Part shown: positions 1 through 4,657 of the stretch, one piece after another | Layout: each line of letters begins with the position of its first letter | Numbering within the stretch: position 1 is the stretch's first letter | Source of the DNA: Desulfobacterales bacterium | GTDB lineage: Bacteria; Desulfobacterota; Desulfobacteria; Desulfobacterales; Desulfobacteraceae | Length of the DNA stretch: 5,766 nt | Assembly: GCA_022361135.1 (NCBI GenBank) | Contig: JAKSBM010000201.1 | Coordinates: 1 to 5,766 of the forward strand | Direction: 5' to 3' | Notes under the pieces: model-generated | Database searches by the model: none | Seen by the model: only the letters and a program-made list of their open reading frames with translations | Told to the model about the DNA's origin: nothing | Program-made: the position numbers and the translations under genes

Positions 1-165
1 GCTCTTCCGGGGGAGGCGGCCGATACCCCTGTCGGTCTCTCTCCGGCCTATGGCGGTTCTGCGAGAAGGAGTCCTGGGGAGGGCGATCCTGGGCAAACGG
101 ATCGTACGGCCGGTCCTGCGGGAAGGGCTTGCGCCGGCGGTCCCGGGGAGGCCGTCTGTTTTCCG
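1..165. other. Sequence of unknown origin beyond the BCCT breakpoint; possible Pro/Arg/Asp/Gln-rich disordered coding segment
   Basis: None of the three minus-strand frames continues the BCCT protein here. The frame in line with the transporter is Arg/Pro/Gly-rich. A second frame stops at a TAG around 48-50. The third frame, open to the edge, gives a low-complexity peptide with near-repeats such as PFPQDRP, PFAQDRP and QDSFSQNR, ending PPPPEE. That looks like a disordered tail of an unrelated protein. The underlying DNA carries degenerate CAGGAYCG-like repeats on the minus strand. I do not recognise the protein. It could be the fused end of another gene, a rearrangement scar or an assembly error. 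Confidence 0.5.
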
Positions 166-1392
166 GGCCAGGGGGAGGTGGTTGAGGAAGTAAAACATGG
201 CCCCTTCCAGCCCGGTGCGGTCCAGGGCGGCGGACAGTCCCAGTTTATCCACCAATTCCATGTGGATGGCCGTCCCCCCGAAAATGGAAAACCAGACCAT
301 GCCAAAGAGGGCCGGGGCGGCCATGTTCACCAGGATGAATTCCCTAACGGTGCGGCCGTAGGCCATGCGGGCCAGAAACATCCCCGTCACCGGGGCCCAG
401 GCATACCAGAAGGCAAAAAAGAAAAGGGTCCACCATTTGGGGAAGGCATCCCCGGAGACCGCCCCCAGGAAGAGGTGACGGGAAAAAATATGATCCAGGA
501 AATCCCCGGCCGACTCCACCCCCAGATTCAGAATAAAACCCGTGGGCCCCACCACCAGCACAAAAACCATGAGCCCCAGAAACAATTTGGCATTGAGGTC
601 GCTGAGCCGCTTGATCCCCCGCATCACCCCGGTGTAGGCGGAGAGGCAATAGGTGAGGACAATGACCAGGGAAATCATCCCCCAGACCAGGGGAGACCGG
701 GGCAGTTCAAAACAAAATTCCAGCCCCCCGGCAATCTGGAGCACCCCCTCCCCCAAAGATGCCACCACCCCGCCCACCAGGCCGAAGAGAACGACCCCGT
801 CCATGAGCTGTCCCCAGGAAGAGTGCACGCGCTTGCCCAGCACCGGTTCCAACGTGGCGCTGATGCTCCGGGACCCCTTGCCGTTGTAACAGGTCCAGGC
901 GGCGGCCAGGCCGCACACCGTGTAAATGGCATAGGGGGTGAAAGTCCATTCCACAAAGATCTGGGACAGGGCAAAGACGGCGGATTGGGAGGAAAAGGGA
1001 CGGATGTCCAAAGATTGGGGCGGGGACTTCAAATGCATGAGGGGTTCGGCCACCCCCCAGAAGACAATGCCGATGGCAATGCCGGCGCAAAGGGTCATGG
1101 CAAACCAGTTCCAATAGCTGATCTCGGGCACGGCATGGGCCCCGCCAAAGCGGATGTTCCCCTTGGAAGAGAGGCAGAGAAGCCCCACAAAACAGAGCAA
1201 CCCCAGGGAGGTCAGGGCATAGAGCCAGCCCACCTGGTCCAGGATCCGGTCAAAGGCCAGGGTCATGAGCTCCAGGGCCCGTTGCCCGTCGCCGGCCCCC
1301 ATGACCAGGCTGGCAATGGCCAGGCCCGAGAGAATGAGAAAGGGAGGGAAAAACGCCAGGGGTCTCAGGGTTCGAAATGCGGGGAGCTGCAT
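1..1392 (-). CDS. BCCT-family betaine/carnitine/choline transporter, partial and interrupted at its C-terminal part
   Basis: The minus-strand frame is open from an ATG at 1392-1390 to the left edge (464 codons). AAGGA lies seven bases before the start. Residues 1-409 read as an inner-membrane BCCT transporter, a family that takes up quaternary ammonium compounds. Hydrophobic segments lie near residues 12-31, 56-75, 96-116, 138-166, 198-220, 235-253, 270-290, 322-341 and 355-376. Family hallmarks are GIVFWGVAEP (108-117), WTFTPYAIY (149-157), GIKRLSDLN (259-267), GMFLARMAYGRTVREF (337-352) and VWFSIFGGTAI (366-376). Some aromatic positions of the usual substrate pocket differ: the WAWW-type stretch reads FAFW at 326-329. 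After LNHLPLA (403-409) the expected next helix with its SADS-like motif is absent, and the frame becomes Arg/Pro-rich to the edge. BCCT proteins normally have 12 helices and over 500 residues, so this copy is probably truncated or frameshifted. Its place beside an mttB-like gene fits amine or betaine uptake. The family call is sure; function and substrate are not. Confidence 0.88.
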   Translation of the reverse strand, partial: MQLPAFRTLRPLAFFPPFLILSGLAIASLVMGAGDGQRALELMTLAFDRILDQVGWLYALTSLGLLCFVGLLCLSSKGNIRFGGAHAVPEISYWNWFAMTLCAGIAIGIVFWGVAEPLMHLKSPPQSLDIRPFSSQSAVFALSQIFVEWTFTPYAIYTVCGLAAAWTCYNGKGSRSISATLEPVLGKRVHSSWGQLMDGVVLFGLVGGVVASLGEGVLQIAGGLEFCFELPRSPLVWGMISLVIVLTYCLSAYTGVMRGIKRLSDLNAKLFLGLMVFVLVVGPTGFILNLGVESAGDFLDHIFSRHLFLGAVSGDAFPKWWTLFFFAFWYAWAPVTGMFLARMAYGRTVREFILVNMAAPALFGMVWFSIFGGTAIHMELVDKLGLSAALDRTGLEGAMFYFLNHLPLARKTDGLPGTAGASPSRRTGRTIRLPRIALPRTPSRRTAIGRRETDRGIGRLPRKS

Positions 1393-1466
1393 GGGGCCAT
1401 CCTTGTTCACTTGGGGTCATCGCTTTTGCGGCACCGGAACCCACCGGTCCGCCTCCCGGGCAAAGA

Positions 1467-1482
1467 TGCAATAAATACACCA
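1467..1482 (-). promoter_or_regulatory. Candidate sigma-54 (-24/-12) promoter for the BCCT transporter
   Basis: The minus strand reads TGGTGTATTTATTGCA. The GG and GC dinucleotides are exactly ten bases apart and the -12 part (TTGCA) is a perfect match. The -24 part is TGGTGT instead of TGGCAC. The predicted start of transcription is near 1455, giving a leader of about 63 bases before the ATG at 1392. A divergent sigma-54 activator gene lies next to it, which makes the site plausible. The imperfect -24 box keeps confidence moderate. Confidence 0.5.
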
Positions 1483-1504
1483 GCCCATCCCCGGACCCAA
1501 CACC

Positions 1505-1521
1505 CGTGGACTTGGTCCACG
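1505..1521. promoter_or_regulatory. Perfect inverted repeat in the divergent control region (possible operator)
   Basis: CGTGGAC-TTG-GTCCACG has 7-base arms around a 3-base spacer. It lies 50-66 bases upstream of the predicted BCCT transcription start and overlaps where a weak -35 box of the regulator promoter would be. It is followed by neither a T-run nor an A-run in either direction, so a terminator is unlikely. A dimeric DNA-binding site is the simplest reading. The protein that binds it is unknown. Confidence 0.45.
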
Positions 1522-1530
1522 CCCCTGTGC

Positions 1531-1536
1531 TATAAG
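1531..1536 (+). promoter_or_regulatory. Possible -10 box of the regulator gene
   Basis: TATAAG matches five of six bases of the vegetative -10 consensus and lies 25 bases before the regulator start codon. The best -35 candidate at 18-base spacing is TGGACT (1507-1512), a 4/6 match inside the inverted repeat at 1505-1521. If real, transcription would begin near 1543 within the second palindrome, giving a very short leader. Confidence 0.3.
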
Positions 1537-1539
1537 GCC

Positions 1540-1551
1540 CCAAACGTTTGG
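1540..1551. promoter_or_regulatory. Perfect 12-base palindrome CCAAACGTTTGG, overlapping the regulator ribosome-binding site
   Basis: The 12 bases are fully self-complementary. The palindrome ends in the GG of the GGAG Shine-Dalgarno sequence (1550-1553), which lies seven bases before the ATG at 1561. A protein bound here would cover the regulator's translation-start region and would sit about 85-96 bases upstream of the predicted BCCT transcription start. It could therefore serve both autoregulation and activation of the divergent gene. The binding protein is inferred, not shown. Confidence 0.45.
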
Positions 1552-1560
1552 AGACTGCCC

Positions 1561-3057
1561 ATGAACACCCTGCCCGCCGACTGGATCCGGTCCGATGACC
1601 GGATGATGCTTCCCGTACTCAACTTGCTTAACGACGGTGTCCTCATCACCGATAAGGCCGGAATCATTGTCTTTTACAACCCGGCCATGTCCCGCATCGA
1701 CGGCCTCACCCCCGAGGAGGTCCTGGGCCGCCCCAACCTGGAGATCTACGGCTCCGACCACTACCCCAGCCTGGTCATGCAATGCATCGACCACCGCCGT
1801 CCCATCATCGACTTTGCCTGCTATTACCGTACCCGCCAGGGCCGCACGGTCAACGCCATCCACAACGTTTTCCCCATCCACCACCAGGGGGAATTCAAGG
1901 GGGTGATCTGCTTCACCCGGGAATACGGCCAGATGGAAAGCGAGGTCTCGGCCATGGAACAGATCCGCTCGGACCAGAAGCCCCAGGAGCGCGGAGAGTT
2001 GGGTTTCAAGGGGCTCATCGGTCGGGCCCCCATCTTCCGGGAGGCGGTGGAAAAGGCAGTCCAGGCCGCCAGCACCCCCACCCCCATCATGCTCTTCGGC
2101 CAGACCGGCACGGGCAAAGAACTTTTTGCCAAAAGCATCCACAATGATTCCCTGTTCGGAAAGAACAAATTCGTGGCCGTCAATTGCTCGGCCATCCCGG
2201 AAAACCTGCTGGAGGGGATCCTCTTCGGCACGGTGAAGGGCGCCTTCACCGGGGCCATGGACAAGGCCGGCCTCTTTGAACAGGCCAACGGAGGCACCAT
2301 CTTCCTGGACGAAATCAACAGCATGCCCGTGGGCCTCCAGGCCAAGCTGTTGCGGGTCCTCCAGGAGCGGAAGGTCCGCCGGGTGGGGGGAAACAAGGAA
2401 CTGCCCATCAATGTGAAAATCATCAGCGCCGTGAACCGGAACCCGTCCGAATGCGTCCAGAGAAACCTGCTGCGCCAGGACCTCTTTTACCGGCTGGCTG
2501 TAGTCTACATCCGGTTGCCCAGCCTCACGGAACGCATGGAGGATCTGCCCCTGCTCATCGCCCATTTCCTCAAGAAACACAGCCGCTTCCTGGGCAAATA
2601 CATCCCCGGGGTCTGTGAGGATGTCATGGCCTTTTTCCGGTCCTACGACTGGCCCGGGAACATCCGGGAGCTGGAACACATCATCGAGGGCGGGATGAAC
2701 TTTGCCCAGAACGGGGAACGCCTCAGCCGCAGCCATCTCCCCGAGCACCTCTGCCGCCGCATGTCCGGCCAGCCCGAACCCGCCCCGGTGCCCAGTGCGC
2801 CGCTGATTCCTCCGCCGGAACCCACCTGGGAGCCCGCACCGGCCCCTGCCCCCCAGGCACCGGTCCAGAGCCCCCCTCAGCGTGGACAGGGCCTGGCCCA
2901 GGGCCGACAGGCCTTTGAACGGGAACGCATTGAACAGGAGCTCACCCACACCCGGGGCAATGTCAGCCGCACCGCCGCCATCCTGGGCATCTCCCGGCAA
3001 TCCCTCCAATACAAGATGAAAAAATTAAATCTCCGCCGGGAAGATTTCCTGGTATAG
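1561..3057 (+). CDS. Sigma-54-dependent transcriptional activator with N-terminal PAS domain
   Basis: This 498-residue protein activates transcription with sigma-54 RNA polymerase by ATP hydrolysis. Order of domains: PAS sensor (about 17-120), a short charged linker (121-150), AAA+ domain (about 150-385), a proline-rich linker (402-448) and a Fis-type helix-turn-helix (452-494, core GNVSRTAAILGISRQSLQYK). The AAA+ domain has Walker A GQTGTGKE (180-187, Gln where Glu is common), the sigma-54-contacting GAFTGA loop (227-232), Walker B IFLDE (247-251), candidate arginine-finger residues R305 and R311, and WPGNIRELE (364-372). The ATG at 1561 is preferred because GGAG lies seven bases upstream. 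The frame stays open upstream to the left edge, but those translations are His/Pro/Gly-rich shadows of the opposite-strand transporter. There is no response-regulator receiver domain, so ligand or redox sensing through PAS is likelier than phosphorylation. The neighbouring sigma-54-like promoters are its probable targets. The gene ends with an amber (TAG) stop. Confidence 0.96.
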   Translation: MNTLPADWIRSDDRMMLPVLNLLNDGVLITDKAGIIVFYNPAMSRIDGLTPEEVLGRPNLEIYGSDHYPSLVMQCIDHRRPIIDFACYYRTRQGRTVNAIHNVFPIHHQGEFKGVICFTREYGQMESEVSAMEQIRSDQKPQERGELGFKGLIGRAPIFREAVEKAVQAASTPTPIMLFGQTGTGKELFAKSIHNDSLFGKNKFVAVNCSAIPENLLEGILFGTVKGAFTGAMDKAGLFEQANGGTIFLDEINSMPVGLQAKLLRVLQERKVRRVGGNKELPINVKIISAVNRNPSECVQRNLLRQDLFYRLAVVYIRLPSLTERMEDLPLLIAHFLKKHSRFLGKYIPGVCEDVMAFFRSYDWPGNIRELEHIIEGGMNFAQNGERLSRSHLPEHLCRRMSGQPEPAPVPSAPLIPPPEPTWEPAPAPAPQAPVQSPPQRGQGLAQGRQAFERERIEQELTHTRGNVSRTAAILGISRQSLQYKMKKLNLRREDFLV

Positions 3058-3092
3058 TCCCCAATCCCTGCCAAAGACCGCCTAATTTTTTG

Positions 3093-3130
3093 GCACTTCT
3101 GCCCAATTCCCGGCAACACCTGCACTTCTG
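3093..3130. repeat. Direct repeat GCACTTCTG, two copies (candidate upstream activator sites)
   Basis: GCACTTCTG occurs exactly at 3093-3101 and 3122-3130, with a 29-base start-to-start distance (just under three helical turns). Both copies lie roughly 140-175 bases upstream of the predicted transcription start of the MFS gene, a usual distance for enhancer sites of sigma-54 activators. The first copy sits inside a short inverted repeat, GGCA-CTTC-TGCC (3092-3103). Confidence 0.4.
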
Positions 3131-3138
3131 ACTAAAAA

Positions 3139-3160
3139 TTTTGCACCCTATTTTTGCACC
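3139..3160. repeat. Direct repeat TTTTGCACC, two copies (candidate upstream activator sites)
   Basis: TTTTGCACC is repeated exactly at 3139-3147 and 3152-3160, spaced 13 bases. The shared GCAC core links these copies to the GCACTTCTG pair just upstream and to TTTTTGGCAC at 3087-3096. Together they form a cluster of five similar boxes between 3087 and 3160. Binding by the adjacent regulator is an inference from position. Confidence 0.4.
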
Positions 3161-3185
3161 ATTGTCCCTCCCTACCCCTTAATCT

Positions 3186-3198
3186 TAATCCTCTGATT
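3186..3198 (-). promoter_or_regulatory. Candidate IHF binding site
   Basis: The minus strand reads AATCAGAGGATTA. This fits the IHF consensus WATCAA-N4-TTR with one mismatch (G for the sixth base). It lies between the repeated boxes and the -24/-12 promoter, about 70-82 bases upstream of the predicted start, where IHF bends DNA at many sigma-54 promoters. The motif is short and degenerate, so position carries much of the support. Confidence 0.4.
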
Positions 3199-3241
3199 CT
3201 AAAACATATTCCCCGACACCCACTCCATTTCCCCCCTGAAC

Positions 3242-3257
3242 TGGCACGCTCAATGCA
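3242..3257 (+). promoter_or_regulatory. Sigma-54 (-24/-12) promoter of the MFS-methyltransferase operon
   Basis: TGGCACGCTCAATGCA has a perfect -24 element (TGGCACG) and ATGCA at -12, where TTGCA is the consensus. The GG and GC are ten bases apart as required. Transcription should start near 3268, leaving a leader of about 70 bases before the ATG at 3339. The gene directly upstream encodes a sigma-54 activator, which strongly supports the call. Confidence 0.8.
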
Positions 3258-3338
3258 CTGGTCCCCATCCACATTGAAAAACCGTGACGGCCGGCACGGA
3301 GAACCTGAACCCGCAGCACCCCAAAAGGAAACAGCCCC

Positions 3339-4601
3339 ATGAAACAAACCCCATCGAGTTTGAACCGCTATTGGATTTTAGCCATCATGTGCCTGGGCAC
3401 GGAAATCATGTACTTTGTCCCCTACCTGAGGTGGACCTTCTACGACCCGCTCCAGCAGGCCCTGGGCTTGAACCACAGTCAGTGCGGCGCCCTCATGAGC
3501 ACCATGGGCATCGTCATGACCCTCTCCTACTTTCCCGGGGGATGGCTGGCCGACCGGATCTCCGCCCGGAAAATGCTGAGTTTCTCTTACCTGGCCACGG
3601 GGCTTTCCGGCCTCTACTACGCCACCTATCCCTCCTATGCCGCCTGCATGGGCATCGCCGTCTTCTGGGGGATTTCCACCACCCTCACCCTCTGGGCCGC
3701 CCTGATCAAGGCCACCCAGGGACTGGCCAGCGAAGAGGAACAGGGCCGGTTCTTCGGCCTGCTGGAAGGGGGCCGGGCCCTGGCCACCACCCTTCTGGGC
3801 ATCGTGGTCATCTGGCTCTTTGCCAAGGCCGGTGAAGGCAAGGCCGGCCTCACCCTGGTCATCAACATCTTCTCCATCCTGGGGATCCTGCTGGGCATCG
3901 TCACCTGGTTTGCCCTGCCGGAAACCGAAAACAGCGAACGCACCGGTGCCGGCTGGGCCGACATTGTCACCGTATTTAAAATGCCCGTGGTCTGGCTCAT
4001 CGGCGTCATTGTCCTGTGCAACTACACCTGCTTTGTGGCCCTGACCTATCTCACCCCCTATCTCACCGACATCATCAAGGTCTCCGTCTCCGTCAGCGCC
4101 TTTCTGGCCCTGCTGCGGACCTGGGGCATCGGGATCTTCGGCGGGCCCGTGGGCGGCTTTGTGGCCGACAAGGTGGGCTCCTCCACCCGGATCATCCTCT
4201 ATTGCTTTGCCGCCATGTTCGCCGGAACCATGGTCTTTGTGGTCCTGCCCGGAGAACCCGGGATGATGGCCGTGGTGGTCATCACCATGTTCGTCATCAG
4301 TGCGGCCACCTTTGCCATGCGCGGGATCTACTACGCCACCATGGACGAGGTCTGCATCCCCCGCAAACTCACCGGGGCCGCCGCCGGCCTCATCTCCATG
4401 GTGGGCTTCCTCCCCGAAGTCTACATGTACCCCCTGGCCGGTCACTGGATGGACACCCACCCCGGCGCCTACGGCTACAAGCTGGTCTTCACCTTCACCG
4501 CGGCCATGCTCTTTGTGGGCTTCCTGGCCTCCCTGGTCCTCTACCGCATCATTAAAAACAAAAAGGAGGCAAGGGCCGAAACCCTTGCCCCCACGGCATA
4601 A
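3339..4601 (+). CDS. Major facilitator superfamily (MFS) transporter
   Basis: The gene encodes a 420-residue inner-membrane protein of the usual MFS length, with about 12 hydrophobic segments in two halves. The first half spans roughly residues 11-192. A polar loop follows at 193-212 (PETENSERTGAG), and the second half ends near 405. The tail is short and charged (406-420). Motif A of the superfamily is visible after helix 2 as GGWLADRISARK (67-78). It recurs in degenerate form in the second half as GGFVADKVG (272-280). Charged residues inside or beside helices (R31, E143, R146, R260, R328) may contact the substrate. AAGGAA (3325-3330) lies eight bases before the chosen ATG. A strong sigma-54 promoter precedes it and an MttB-like methyltransferase follows after 56 bases, so the two are probably co-transcribed. 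It likely imports the methylated substrate or exports a product; substrate and direction cannot be told from the sequence. Confidence 0.93.
   Translation: MKQTPSSLNRYWILAIMCLGTEIMYFVPYLRWTFYDPLQQALGLNHSQCGALMSTMGIVMTLSYFPGGWLADRISARKMLSFSYLATGLSGLYYATYPSYAACMGIAVFWGISTTLTLWAALIKATQGLASEEEQGRFFGLLEGGRALATTLLGIVVIWLFAKAGEGKAGLTLVINIFSILGILLGIVTWFALPETENSERTGAGWADIVTVFKMPVVWLIGVIVLCNYTCFVALTYLTPYLTDIIKVSVSVSAFLALLRTWGIGIFGGPVGGFVADKVGSSTRIILYCFAAMFAGTMVFVVLPGEPGMMAVVVITMFVISAATFAMRGIYYATMDEVCIPRKLTGAAAGLISMVGFLPEVYMYPLAGHWMDTHPGAYGYKLVFTFTAAMLFVGFLASLVLYRIIKNKKEARAETLAPTA
4568..4589 (+). other. Strong hairpin at the 3' end of the MFS gene
   Basis: GGCAAGGG and CCCTTGCC pair perfectly over eight bases around the six-base loop CCGAAA, ending ten bases before the MFS stop codon. 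No T-run follows, so it does not look like an intrinsic terminator. It could slow 3' exonuclease decay or tune expression between the transporter and the methyltransferase. It may also be a chance result of the coding sequence. Confidence 0.4.
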
Positions 4602-4650
4602 CTGCCCAGAATAACTTGGCTCAATCTGAATCTCAATTTCTCAAGACAAA

Positions 4651-4656
4651 AGGAAG
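4651..4656 (+). promoter_or_regulatory. Ribosome-binding site of the methyltransferase gene, compatible with two starts
   Basis: AGGAAG lies only one base before the ATG at 4658 but seven bases before the in-frame ATG at 4664. The second spacing is the more usual one. The encoded protein would begin MITPAID rather than MNMITPAID. The two starts differ by only two residues. Confidence 0.55.
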
Positions 4657-4657
4657 T

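Noticed and set aside
178..1560. Plus-strand extension of the regulator frame, making a protein of over 900 residues
   Set aside because: The translation of 178-1560 is His/Pro/Gly-rich with no domain-like sequence and lies opposite a convincing membrane transporter. The regulator has its own Shine-Dalgarno and ATG at 1561.
1417..3009. Long minus-strand open frame (530 codons) opposite the regulator
   Set aside because: It mirrors the codons of a well-conserved sigma-54 activator. Long antisense frames are expected in DNA with strong G/C bias at third positions.
3069..3095. Inverted repeat TGCCAAA / TTTGGCA after the regulator as a terminator
   Set aside because: The stem is weak, the loop is 13 bases, and no T-run follows the second arm. 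The second arm is part of the GCAC box cluster.
3091..3105. TGGCACTTCTGCCCA as a sigma-54 promoter
   Set aside because: The -24 part matches, but the -12 part reads CCCA and lacks the required GC at ten-base spacing.
3055..3135. Readthrough of the regulator's TAG stop as pyrrolysine
   Set aside because: The HTH domain is complete before the stop. The extension would be about 26 residues of unstructured sequence into a control region, and nothing in the window shows pyrrolysine use.
3378..4460. Long minus-strand open frame (360 codons) opposite the MFS gene
   Set aside because: Its Gly/Asp/His-rich composition is the typical antisense shadow of a membrane protein, and the plus strand carries clear MFS motifs.
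4563..4601. AAGGAGG inside the MFS gene as a ribosome-binding site for a small gene
   Set aside because: No ATG or GTG lies at a useful distance. The only nearby TTG (4585) opens a frame of about ten codons.
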